A stretch of DNA of 64,000 nt from Hedera helix (lineage: Eukaryota > Streptophyta > Magnoliopsida > Apiales > Araliaceae). Under the pieces are notes generated by a model. The model was not told the origin of the DNA. It made no database searches and saw nothing but the letters and a program-made list of their open reading frames with translations. The stretch is taken from assembly GCA_947179155.2 (NCBI GenBank), contig OX359270.1, forward strand, positions 23,077,056-23,141,055, given 5' to 3'. The position numbers and the translations under genes are program-made. Every line of letters starts with the position of its first letter. Positions within the stretch are counted from its first letter, which is position 1. This document shows, piece by piece, positions 21,494 to 33,804 of the stretch.

Positions 21494-24418
21494 CATACAG
21501 TATTAATATGATGTCTCGTCTGACCCTCAAAGTTTTTCTTGAATTAATATCGGATAATCTTCCATGTATTTTTCTCAAATACACCTACCGGGTGACGCGA
21601 TTGATAAATTTATTTCATTCTAGACACTAATTATGATGGAATAATATAATTAGGTATTAATCTGATAAATTTGATTATTCAAAATTAATGTTAACCTGTC
21701 TCATGATCCGTTTGATAAAAACAATACGGATGAATTACCAGTTTAATTATATAACAGTCTGATTCCAACTAAATGCTTAACTTATACTGATTTAAAATTT
21801 TGATATTACTGAGTTTTGTTCCGAATAAACACTTTTTTGTAAAGTGAAAAGTCCAAAAGACTTGACACGTTTTTCGGTGAATAGTGTTTTTGGCGACCAT
21901 TTCTCAGAAAATGGTTAGAAGACCAAAAAGTCAAAAATAATATTTATTTTCGTCTTTTCCCTATTTCGTCTTATTCCCGACACACTTTTCGAGAAAAATC
22001 TTTTATTGCTTATTACGCACCGGTGTTGCATACAAACACTGTATCCATCAACGGTTTGATCAAAAACGGAAAACGTTTTCGTTTGAAGAGCGTTTTACGT
22101 TTTATTTTAGGAAAAATATCAGTGGCTCCCTGGTATCTATTCCCCGTATAAATGCTATATCGTGAAATGGAAAAAGTCCAAACGTTGAAAAGAACGTTCA
22201 AAAAGACGACAAACGTTTTCTCGTAAATCGCGTCTTTTTTCGTCTTTTTCCCCAAAAAATTTTATTGATTCCCTGGCATCTAAACCTCATATTATCACTA
22301 TGTTGTGAAATGTAAGAAGTCCTACAAATGAAAGAAACAGTCAAACGAATGAAAAACGTCACCTCGTGAATAGTGCTTTTACACGTTTTTCGAGAAAAAC
22401 TTTTATTGATTGTTACGTATTTTTAAATCGTGGGAAGGTTGAATCCTTAAATGGAATGTCAATTTGACCTTCACATTTTGCTCAAGGGCCTAGGTTATTT
22501 CCTAGGGTTTAGACCCTAGGGTTAGGGTTTAGGTTTTAACTCTTTTTCCAATTTAGGTTTTTGCCTTAAATTGACTTCTGACTTTTAATAAGTGTTAAGG
22601 TTAACTACTTGAACCAAAACACAAAATCCTACACAAATAATTCATACAACACATTTAAAAAGCTCAATTCAAGCTTTACTAAACACATAACATATACTTT
22701 AGGTTAAACAGTTTAACCTCTTTGTTGTATACAATCGTAGTTTCGAGTCGTATATATTCTTTAAGATAGCTCAAGGTATGCTTGAGCAATCGATCTTAGG
22801 TTTTGAATTGACAACCTTGCTTAGATCTTGTTAGATCACTTTAGAAAATATTTGGGATATTACAATCCATAACATCTAAATATAAATAAAGTTTATGAAA
22901 GATGAGGGGTTGACGAATTTTGGGTCTCAAATCTCGCAAGAACATACGGGTCATTTGTGTTTCGTCGTCCACTAGATGGGACACAAATCGGGATAACTTG
23001 GCAAACTTGGTCTCATACTGTGAAATAATCATATTCCCCTACTCCAGTTTGATAAACTCCACCTTTTTCATATGACGGATACTTTATGGAAAATACTTCT
23101 CGTTAAACAGTTCCTAAAACTTTGCTCATAACATCTCGAGTGCTAAGTGATGAGTACGTTTTACCGATTCCCACCAATGGTCCGCCTCTCTTCGAAAGAT
23201 GAAGGTGGCAAATGTAACCTTCTGATCATCGACGCTGTGATACCCCAGGAATTTTAAAATAATTCCAAATAAGAAATATGATGAATCAAGTAAAGGTTAG
23301 TATTTAAAACCTAGTGCTGAATGATAAAAGTATTAAGAAATGATTATGGAATGAAAAGAAAATTCATGAATATGAATTGAGAAGAGAAGGATGAATGTAC
23401 AGAATATGAATGAAGTATGATATAAGAATGAAATAAGTGAATGAAGTAAGATTACGTAGGATTAAAGAAAAGAAATTTTCAGAGAAAGAGAAATTATCTT
23501 GATAAGTGTATCAAGAAACAAGCTAAACGTTTATGAATAAATTTGTGAGAATTGTGAAATGTAATATTACAAAGGAATTGTGAATTAAGTTAAGAATTTA
23601 AATATTCTGACAATAAAGATCATTATGAGGTTATCCATGTAAGTTATGAATATTAAAAGGTAAGCTCTGATAATTATGGAATTAATTGTGATTCATCAAG
23701 ATTAAGGTATAGTAAAGTGCTATAAATAACATCCGTATGAATATTACGGCCATTATGATTCCGAGGACGGAATCCTGTTAAGGGGGGAAGAATGTGAGGA
23801 TCCAGATTTTTCAGAAATTCTTTATTAATATTAAATGAGAATTTAATTGATAAATTATCAAGATGATTTAAATTATTTGAGATATTTTATGTGATTTAAG
23901 ATATTTGATGAGATTTAATTGGTAAATTAAATCTGTACAAAGATGTTGATGATTTGTGTTGAATTAAATAATTGAAAAGTACATAAATTGTTTAAAAACA
24001 ATTTATGAGGAATAAAAGAAATTTCAGGTAAAGGTACAATGTATTGTACAATAAAATTATTATGGAAGTACAGAAATTATGATTTAAAGGAGGTTATGTG
24101 ATAATGTGAAATGCATGAATTAAATATGTATATATTTATATATATACACATTTGTATATATATGTGTGAATGTTTAATTGAAATTATAAATTTCATTAAT
24201 TATGAGAATTAATGGATTAATAATTAAATTAATCCAAGTTTAAATGAAAAGGAGATGAGGAAGTTAATAAAATGGTAATGATGGATTTTAGATTTAATCA
24301 AGAATTTTGGAGGAAGTTTAGAAGTTAATTGAGAAGGAAAAGTAATTATATAAATTATATAATAATAATTATATAATTTATATAAGGAAATTAAAATAAG
24401 GTATGAAGGAAATAATAA

Positions 24419-24458
24419 TTATATAAATTATATAATTATTCTTATATAATTTATATAA
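24419..24458. repeat. AT hairpin with inverted loop relative to the partner LTR
   Basis: Perfect 16-bp arms TTATATAAATTATATA (24419-24434) and TATATAATTTATATAA (24443-24458) enclose the loop ATTATTCT (24435-24442). In the 3' LTR the same arms enclose AGAATAAT (30985-30992), its reverse complement. Confidence 0.95.
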
Positions 24459-25499
24459 GGTGATTAAATGGAATAAGGTTGGAGGAAATTAAGAAATTAT
24501 TTAAGAAAGGAGAATGTAAATATATAAATTATATAATATTAAATTATATAATTTATATATATAAAGAAGTAATGTGAATATTAAAGAAATGAAATTAATT
24601 AAGGAAAAAATGAATGTTTTAATTCATTAAAAATTATGTTTATGCATAATTAAATTATTATGACTTTTATGAAGGATAATATTTCGGAAATGTGAACATG
24701 TTAATGTAACATGTTGTGCAAGAAATGAAGTGAAAAATTATGAAAAATAATTTTTATAAGTTATATGAATTATTTTAGAATTTTTGGATGTATAAATTAC
24801 CTCAAATAGTTACATGCATGGCGTTATGCGTGTACAAAATTTGTCCAGTAAAATACCCAAAAGGGGTGTTAATATTATCGATAAATCATATTATGAATTT
24901 TGGTACGTTAAAATAATTATTTTACATACATTATGTAAAATAATTATTACACAAGGTAATTACGTAATGTAATTAATTATTAATTTTGCATGCTTGATTT
25001 GGGGTTTGGAACGTTCGAGAGAAGGGAAGAGTTGGCTAAGTCGGTGGAATCAATTTTGCTTTCAAAGTAGTTAAGTTGCATGTGGTTATAAAAAAAGCAA
25101 GAAAAGGAAACTAAAAGCCAAGAAAAAGAAAGGAAAGAAAATATAAACTTTTCTTCTCCTTCTACTCCCACCCGAAGACACCACTGCTACCACCGTGAAC
25201 CACCACCTCCCGACCTTCATGACCACGCAAGAGAGGAGTTTATTGGTGCAAAGATGGGAATAGAAAAGCTTCAAGGAGGTAAAGAAATTAATTTAGTTAA
25301 ATTATTTTAGCATGTATGGTGTAAATTAATTTTGTGGAAAAATAGAAAATAAATAGTATAATTATTCTAAATAATTTTAGAATAAATATCTATGAATTAC
25401 ATAATTTTTGGAGTAGTTTTGATGTGAAAAATGGGAGCAAAATAATGTATTTTGTGCATAAGGTGGCTACTGTTACGCGACTGGGAAGAAGAAGAAAAC

Positions 25500-25700
25500 A
25501 GGGGGCCGCGCATTGCGCGCGGCGTTTTTTTCTGAGGCAAACCAAAAACGACGTCGTTTTTGGTACGCAGAGGGGTGAGCCACGCATGGCGCGGCGGAAA
25601 ATTCTGGAACCAAGACTAAACGACGTCGTTTTATACGACCGGGGTCGGTCCGCGCAATGCGCGGCCGACCGAAACGCGGTAAAATTACCATTAAGCCCCC
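25500..25700. promoter_or_regulatory. GC-rich island with ACGT-core palindromes in the LTR
   Basis: A 24-bp perfect palindrome centred on CGACGTCG lies at 25541-25564, and a 14-bp version (AAACGACGTCGTTT) at 25618-25631. CGCGCATTGCGCG and CGCGCAATGCGCG blocks lie at about 25507-25519 and 25651-25664. The copy in the 3' LTR is at 32050-32250. ACGT cores are typical plant bZIP targets; a role in LTR transcription is an inference. Confidence 0.45.
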
Positions 25701-26615
25701 GGACTTTTTCGGAAATCCCGTGCGTGTCCTTTGACGCACGGAAATTACGATATTGCCCCAAATCTTTTCGGTTAATTCCGATTATGTCCCTAGTTTTGAG
25801 GAAATGACAGAAATGCCCCTAGACTTTCCGGGAAATACCGGTTTTGTCCCTTTAGCCGCGGAAATTACATATATGCCCCCGGAGTTAGTTTTAATTGAAA
25901 TAAATGTTTAAAAATTGTTTAAAAATTCTAGAAAATTCTAGAAAAATACTAAAAATATAGAAATGATGTTTGGACATTAAATTTAATATTTTTGTAAAAA
26001 TATTAAATATTGGAGATTAATATTTAAATATTTTAAATATTAATCTATTAAGTTTAAAGGTTAGTAAATGATTAAATAAATTTTTCGGACAACCAAAAAT
26101 GTTAAATTTTATCCGATGAGCTGGGTTGTCCGTATGGAAGGCATTAGATATTAAATTAAATTAATATTTTTAAGGAACGAGGTTAATATAATTAACCTTA
26201 TTAATTAATAATTAACCCGATACCCTAAAATAAATTATCGGGTAGGGTTAATTACTTTAGAGATGATATTAATTAATTAGATTAATATCAGAAAGAGATA
26301 AATAATTATTATTTCATTATTTTATGATCATAGGTTGATCGAGTTAAGATTTTGAGCTATTAATTGGACGTCAGGCAAGTTCTTCAGTCCCTCAAATGTT
26401 AAATGTTGAATATTATGATATGAAATATTTATTTTAAATGCACACAAATTATGTGCTATGTGATACGTGATTAACATGACAACAAGGTGTGCTTTGTGCA
26501 ACGATATAAATATATATGAGATATAATGCCTGAATAGAAGCACTACACGTGATGTATGACACACACCAAGCATGATAAGGTATGTGTTATGTGAAGCATA
26601 AACTGTTGAACTTGC

Positions 26616-26631
26616 TGAGCCGTTGTGCTCA
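26616..26631 (+). promoter_or_regulatory. Shared LTR hairpin motif
   Basis: TGAGCCGTTGTGCTCA: 5-bp arms around a 6-base loop, about 620 bp before the LTR end. The 3' LTR copy is at 33166-33181, and relatives are at 18076-18091 and 460-475 (minus strand). Confidence 0.45.
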
Positions 26632-27056
26632 TTACTTGCTTAATAAATATTTTTGCAGGCAATGAAATAAATTTCAAGAATATTGGATTAAATTTGAGGT
26701 GAATTGCATAGAAGGTGGGAAAATGTATTGTTATATTTTTCAGTCAATGTGGATATATTTGTTAAGTTTATAATGATGTTTCATATGTATGTATATGTCA
26801 ACTCCAGACAGAATGTGTGAAGTTAAATTATGAACTGTGGTAGTTCAAGATAGATATTACGATAAAGATTATTAAATGATTTAATTATGAATCATGATAC
26901 AAGAAATATTGGATGGATATAATCAACATTAAAATTAAATGTTGAGCATTATAATAGAAAGAAAAAGTAAAGGTTGCGATCCATGGGACTAGGATCGAAA
27001 TGTAAGGATTTTAAATATCCAAATATTTTAACACGATTGAATTGAATTGAGAAAAG

Positions 27057-27091
<35 letters not shown>

Positions 27092-27250
27092 ATACCAAAA
27101 ATTTGGTAATTCATGATTTAAAGTCAATCAAGGGACTAAAGAGGGTAATCAAGGATTATTAACGAACCGAAATTTGGCCGTTATGGAGATAATGTTTATT
27201 AAATACGAAATTTATGGAGATAAAGTGGGCCGAATTTCGGGGTCGTTACA

Positions 27251-27270
27251 GTTGGTATCAGAGCTAGAGG
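27251..27270 (+). other. Primer-binding site
   Basis: GTTGGTATCAGAGCTAGAGG directly follows the 5' LTR. It contains TGGTATCAGAGC, complementary to the 3' end of plant initiator tRNA-Met, which primes minus-strand DNA synthesis. Confidence 0.9.
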
Positions 27271-29771
27271 TTATAAACCTTAAGTAAATGATACCTTAGG
27301 CTATAACCTAAGTAAGAAAGAGTACAGTTAATTGCGTGTTCTGAAAACCTAAGCGTATAGTAAGCTCGTGACTCATGATTGTATGGTGGAGCCCCTTTAG
27401 CGAATGGGCGACTATGGCCTGACTAGGACAAGCTCCTTAACCATATGATTATGGTAAGTTCCTGAGCCCAAATACGTGATAAGTTTGATGAACATGGGGG
27501 GATTAGAATGGAAAGCTATAAATTGAGAAAGATGTTCTCAGATATTGATTAAAGTGAAGAAAATATGAAAGAAATAAGATTATAAGGGAAGAGATAAAGA
27601 TGTTAAGAAAGATCAGAATGAAGGTAATGAATTGAGAAAATCTATAAGTTCAATTAAGAACGTAATTGAAAGAGAATATTTGAAATGATTCAAAGATGAA
27701 TCTCAAAGGAAATCAGGGGACACCTGATTTAAGAGATAAAGATGAAAGGTAATCTAAAGAGCATAGAAAGAGATCATAATAATATGATCGGGAACGACAA
27801 GATGATCGTACTACGATACGATCATAAGATAAGGAAAGCGAATAAGAAATAGCTTGTAAAGCAAGATCATGATGGGATCAAGTGAGAATGTGAAAGAACA
27901 GAGAGATCTGTTAAGAGTCAAAAAAATGTATAGCTTAATGCTATAAAGAGAAAGAGTACTATAAAATAGTACAAGAAGAATTCAAGGAATGATAAGGCAT
28001 GAATGAAATGTGAAATGACAGAGAGACCTATTAATGGTCGAAAAAGTATAGCTTGATGCTATAAAGAGAAATGGTACTATTAAATAGTACAAGAAGAACT
28101 CAGAGAATGATGAATGACAGAAATGAAATGTTATGATAAGGGGGCAGAAAACTTGGGAACGAAATTTCAATTGAGGACTCTCGTGGTGACTAAATTGCAC
28201 AATCCTTTGTATGGGCGGAGGATTTGTGTTTCCTTAGTTACTATGGGATAATCATTGAAATGTTAGAGTCGCGCTAACAGTTTTTGATAGAAATATAATA
28301 TTAAGTTTAGGCACGAGTTCTTAAAACTCATGCATGTGGTAAGTCCATGACTCATAATCGTATGGTATGTTTTGAGCCCCTCAGCATATGGAAAGTCTTT
28401 GACATATTCTCAGACTACATATTGCTAGGATAAGATTTAAAACTCATATTCTTGTGGTAAGTTCCTGGACTCATAATGTGTGGCAAGTTTGATGAACTAT
28501 ACGGGGGTATAGAAAAGTTGGAGTAGATAGAAATTTTAATATGATAATGAAAATAGTCCTAGCAATAAAGTTAATATGTAAGTGAAGGAACAGAAGGTGA
28601 ATGTTAGGGAATTAGGATATTCCCACTCTTCTAGCTTTGCTAGAATTCGAAATGTTTGGCCTCAAGTTGATTTGGCACAAGTGTGCTTTGAAAAATTACA
28701 AATGAATTTTTAAGCAATTTCAAAAGTGTCTATGCTATTTATTTCGGCTAGACAAAAATATTTTTAACATCAAAATGTATTTTAAATAATCATCCATGCA
28801 CCGTTTAGCCCGGTGTAGATGTGATGAATGACGGAATGCTCAACGTGTTGTTGAGATGGTGCGGTACTATTTCGTTATAAGATGATTCAACACCATAAAG
28901 TACGGTTTATGGTGTAGGAATTGTTAACGACGGAATCCTCAACGTACTGTCAAGATGACGCGGTAACATGAAGTCATAAATGATTTTGATTTATGAAGTA
29001 TGTCAAAGCTATAAGTCATTGCCATTTGACTCGGCAAGACGTTTTGAAGAGTTTTGACGTGAAGAATGTTTTAAAAAATTTCTGCGGATTATAAAGTGTT
29101 GAAAGAAAGTCTATGCTAATTGATCTAGCTAGACAAGCGTTGAAGAAATTTAGTCTGAGCTATTGATTCAGCTAGACAAATTTTGAAATGTATTGATTTC
29201 ATATTCTTTGAAAGTTATAAGAAATTTAATTTCTTTCGAATGAATTCTAAGGCTGGGATGAACAAAAAGATTAAGAATGTTGCAGGTTGATTAAATGATC
29301 ACCTGGCATAGAAAGACATAGTATGGTGAAACATCCATCATTTAATGACAGACTGATCCACTGTCAGGGTTTGCAGTATGAGGTACTCGGGGAGCGAAGT
29401 ACTGTAAACCGGGATCATGTTCAGAATGTTATGAAAGTTCATGGGTTGCAGTATGAGGTACTCTGGGAGTGAAATACTGTTAACCGGGATAAGGGTTCAT
29501 CCAGCAAAGTATGAAAGTTTCTGAAATAAATTCATCTACTCTTATGAAGATTGGATGGTAGGATGGGGTAGTATTTCTAAATGTGATTAATAATGAATGT
29601 AATGATTATGAAGTAAAGAAAGTATGAAATATGATGGATTAGAAAATTGCAATATGCAATGACTGTGAGAAAGGAATGAAAGAAAGATATGTGAAATAAA
29701 TGTAAAGCAAATGTGTTTGCTGCAAATGAAAGAGATATTAATACATAGCAATTTCGAGGACGAAATTTTAT
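27271..29771 (+). mobile_element. Non-coding internal region with several internal duplications
   Basis: No gag or pol is visible in any frame. Direct duplications occur: about 118 bp at 27899-28015 and 28017-28130 (GTATAGCTT and AAATAGTACAAGAAGAA segments); about 85 bp at 29370-29455 and 29453-29500 (GCAGTATGAGGTACTC); and related blocks near 28826-28890 and 28920-28980 (GACGGAAT, CTCAACGT). These may be packaging or structural RNA repeats, or simple decay by duplication. Confidence 0.75.
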
Positions 29772-29785
29772 GAAGGAGGGGTGAA
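29772..29785 (+). other. Polypurine tract
   Basis: GAAGGAGGGGTGAA, immediately before the 3' LTR, is the primer position for plus-strand synthesis. Confidence 0.8.
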
Positions 29786-32700
29786 TGTGATACCCCAGGA
29801 ATTTTAAAATAATTCCAAATAAGAAATATGATGAATCAAGTAAAGGTTAGTATTTAAAACCTAGTGCTGAATGATAAAAGTATTAAGAAATGATTATGGA
29901 ATGAAAAGAAAATTCATGAATATGAATTGAGAAGAGAAGGATGAATGTACAGAATATGAATGAAGTATGATATAAGAATGAAATAAGTGAATGAAGTAAG
30001 ATTACGTAGGATTAAAGAAAAGAAATTTTCAGAGAAAGAGAAATTATCTTGATAAGTGTATCAAGAAACAAGCTAAACGTTTATGAATAAATTTGTGAGA
30101 ATTGTGAAATGTAATATTACAAAGGAATTGTGAATTAAGTTAAGAATTTAAATATTCTGACAATAAAGATCATTATGAGGTTATCCATGTAAGTTATGGA
30201 TATTAAAAGGTAAGCTCTGATAATTATGGAATTAATTGTGATTCATCAAGATTAAGGTATAGTAAAGTGCTATAAATAACATCCGTATGAATATTACGGC
30301 CATTATGATTCCGAGGACGGAATCCTGTTAAGGGGGGAAGAATGTGAGGATCCAGATTTTTCAGAAATTCTTTATTAATATTAAATGAGAATTTAATTGA
30401 TAAATTATCAAGATGATTTAAATTATTTGAGATATTTTATGTGATTTAAGATATTTGATGAGATTTAATTGGTAAATTAAATCTGTACAAAGATGTTGAT
30501 GATTTGTGTTGAATTAAATAATTGAAAAGTACATAAATTGTTTAAAAACAATTTATGAGGAATAAAAGAAATTTCAGGTAAAGGTACAATGTATTGTACA
30601 ATAAAATTATTATGGAAGTACAGAAATTATGATTTAAAGGAGGTTATGTGATAATGTGAAATGCATGAATTAAATATGTATATATTTATATATATACACA
30701 TTTGTATATATATGTGTGAATGTTTAATTGAAATTATAAATTTCATTAATTATGAGAATTAATGGATTAATAATTAAATTAATCCAAGTTTAAATGAAAA
30801 GGAGATGAGGAAGTTAATAAAATGGTAATGATGGATTTTAGATTTAATCAAGAATTTTGGAGGAAGTTTAGAAGTTAATTGAGAAGGAAAAGTAATTATA
30901 TAAATTATATAATAATAATTATATAATTTATATAAGGAAATTAAAATAAGGTATGAAGGAAATAATAATTATATAAATTATATAAGAATAATTATATAAT
31001 TTATATAAGGTGATTAAATGGAATAAGGTTGGAGGAAATTAAGAAATTATTTAAGAAAGGAGAATGTAAATATATAAATTATATAATATTAAATTATATA
31101 ATTTATATATATAAAGAAGTAATGTGAATATTAAAGAAATGAAATTAATTAAGGAAAAAAGGAATGTTTTAATTCATTAAAAATTATGTTTATGCATAAT
31201 TAAATTATTATGACTTTTATGAAGGATAATATTTCGGAAATGTGAACATGTTAATGTAACATGTTGTGCAAGAAATGAAGTGAAAAATTATGAAAAATAA
31301 TTTTTATAAGTTATATGAATTATTTTAGAATTTTTGGAGGTATAAATTACCTCAAATAGTTACATGCATGACGTTATGCGTGTACAAAATTTGTCCAGTA
31401 AAATACCCAAAAGGGGTGTTAATATTATCGATAAATCATATTATGAATTTTGGTACGTTAAAATAATTATTTTACATACATTATGTAAAATAATTATTAC
31501 ACAAGGTAATTACGTAATGTAATTAATTATTAATTTTGCATGCTTGATTTGGGGTTTGGAACGTTCGAGAGAAGGGAAGAGTTGGCTAAGTCGGTGGAAT
31601 CAATTTTGCTTTCAAAGTAGTTAAGTTGCATGTGGTTATAAAAAAAGCAAGAAAAGGAAACTAAAAGCCAAGAAAAAGAAAGGAAAGAAAATATAAACTT
31701 TTCTTCTCCTTCTACTCCCACCCGAAGACACCACTGCTACCACCGTGAACCACCACCTCCCGACCTTCATGACCACGCAAGAGAGGAGTTTATTGGTGCA
31801 AAGATGGGAATAGAAAAGCTTCAAGGAGGTAAAGAAATTAATTTAGTTAAATTATTTTAGCATGTATGGTGTAAATTAATTTTGTGGAAAAATAGAAAAT
31901 AAATAGTATAATTATTCTAAATAATTTTAGAATAAATATCTATGAATTACATAATTTTTGGAGTAGTTTTGATGTGAAAAATGGGAGCAAAATAATGTAT
32001 TTTGTGCATAAGGTGGCTACTGTTACGCGACTGGGAAGAAGAAGAAAACAGGGGGCCGCGCATTGCGCGCGGCGTTTTTTTCTGAGGCAAACCAAAAACG
32101 ACGTCGTTTTTGGTACGCAGAGGGGTGAGCCACGCATGGCGCGGCGGAAAATTCTGGAACCAAGACTAAACGACGTCGTTCTATACGACCGGGGTCGGTC
32201 CGCGCAATGCGCGGCCGACCGAAACGCGGTAAAATTACCATTAAGCCCCCGGACTTTTTCGGAAATCCCGTGCGTGTCCTTTGACGCACGGAAATTACGA
32301 TATTGCCCCAAATCTTTTCGGTTAATTCCGATTATGTCCCTAGTTTTGAGGAAATGACAGAAATGCCCCTAGACTTTCCGGGAAATACCGGTTTTGTCCC
32401 TTTAGCCGCGGAAATTACATATATGCCCCCGGAGTTAGTTTTAATTGAAATAAATGTTTAAAAATTGTTTAAAAATTCTAGAAAATTCTAGAAAAATACT
32501 AAAAATATAGAAATGATGTTTGGACATTAAATTTAATATTTTTGTAAAAATATTAAATATTGGAGATTAATATTTAAATATTTTAAATATTAATCTATTA
32601 AGTTTAAAGGTTAGTAAATGATTAAATAAATTTTTCGGACAACCAAAAATGTTAAATTTTATCCGATGAGCTGGGTTGTCCGTATGGAAGGCATTAGATA

Positions 32701-33609
32701 TTAAATTAAATTAATATTTTTAAGGAACGAGGTTAATATAATTAACCTTATTAATTAATAATTAACCCGATACCCTAAAATAAATTATCGGGTAGGGTTA
32801 ATTACTTTAGAGATGATATTAATTAATTAGATTAATATCAGAAAGAGATAAATAATTATTATTTCATTATTTTATGATCATAGGTTGATCGAGTTAAGAT
32901 TTTGAGCTATTAATTGGACGTCAGGCAAGTTCTTCAGTCCCTCAAATGTTAAATGTTGAATATTATGATATGAAATATTTATTTTAAATGCACACAAATT
33001 ATGTGCTATGTGATACGTGATTAACATGACAACAAGGTGTGCTTTGTGCAACGATATAAATATATATGAGATATAATGCCTGAATAGAAGCACTACACGT
33101 GATGTATGACACACACCAAGCATGATAAGGTATGTGTTATGTGAAGCATAAACTGTTGAACTTGCTGAGCCGTTGTGCTCATTACTTGCTTAATAAATAT
33201 TTTTGCAGGCAATGAAATAAATTTCAAGAATATTGGATTAAATTTGAGGTGAATTGCATAGAAGGTGGGAAAATGTATTGTTATATTTTTCAGTCAATGT
33301 GGATATATTTGTTAAGTTTATAATGATGTTTCATATGTATGTATATGTCAACTCCAGACAGAATGTGTGAAGTTAAATTATGAACTGTGGTAGTTCAAGA
33401 TAGATATTACGATAAAGATTATTAAATGATTTAATTATGAATCATGATACAAGAAATATTGGATGGATATAATCAACATTAAAATTAAATGTTGAGCATT
33501 ATAATAGAAAGAAAAAGTAAAGGTTGCGATCCATGGGACTAGGATCGAAATGTAAGGATTTTAAATATCCAAATATTTTAACACGATTGAATTGAATTGA
33601 GAAAAGAAG

Positions 33610-33645
<36 letters not shown>

Positions 33646-33804
33646 ATACCAAAAATTTGGTAATTCATGATTTAAAGTCAATCAAGGGACTAAAGAGGGT
33701 AATCAAGGATTATTAACGAACCGAAATTTGGCCGTTATGGAGATAATGTTTATTAAATACGAAATTTATGGAGATAAAGTGGGCCGAATTTCGGGGTCGT
33801 TACA
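29786..33804 (+). repeat. 3' LTR of the 10.6 kb element
   Basis: Differs from the 5' LTR at 30199 (G), 31161 (G), 31339 (G), 31371 (A) and 32181 (C), in the inverted hairpin loop at 30985-30992, and in the A-tract near 33610-33642. All other stretches I compared line by line were identical. Confidence 0.93.

Larger units (their letters stand above)
17236..22864 (-). mobile_element. LTR-like sequence, minus orientation, disrupted by a hAT insertion
   Basis: On the minus strand it begins TGTAATATCCC at 22864, where it interrupts a gag reading frame. The 3' limit is uncertain and is set by the end of recognisable pol near 17235. It contains the shared LTR hairpin motif at 18076-18091, three short tandem repeats near 17.5 kb, four hairpin repeats at 18.9-19.5 kb, and the hAT element at 19872-21493. 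The left flank is pol, not the rest of gag, so this is not a clean solo LTR. No coding sequence is seen apart from the captured exons. Confidence 0.5.
23236..27250 (+). repeat. 5' LTR of the 10.6 kb element
   Basis: Starts TGTGATACCCC and ends CGTTACA. It contains an internal relic of another element end at 23762-23800 (CGAGGACGG, then AAGGGGGGAAGAATGTGAGG), AT hairpins at 24340-24560, a GC-rich block with palindromes at 25500-25700, the shared LTR hairpin motif at 26616-26631, and an A-tract at about 27057-27088. Small ORFs inside it are duplicated in the 3' LTR and have no recognisable product. Confidence 0.93.
23236..33804 (+). mobile_element. Complete non-autonomous LTR retrotransposon with GACGC TSD (LARD-type)
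   Basis: The element is 10,569 bp, bounded by GACGC at 23231-23235 and 33805-33809. It has two LTRs of 4,015 and 4,019 bp, a primer-binding site, a polypurine tract and a 2,535-bp internal region with no ORF above 60 codons apart from incidental ones. Large LTRs plus a conserved-looking non-coding interior fit the LARD class, which depends on proteins from an autonomous partner. The end-of-pol style sequence before the polypurine tract (CGAGGACGAAATTTTATG) suggests descent from a Ty3/gypsy element. The LTRs differ by five substitutions, one 8-bp inversion and the length of an A-tract, so insertion is recent. Confidence 0.92.

Noticed and set aside
25390..25807. Overlapping ORFs of 123, 127 and 88 codons on both strands, repeated at 31940-32357
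   Set aside because: They lie in the GC-rich palindromic block of the LTR, where stop codons are rare by composition. They are mirrored on both strands and show no domain.
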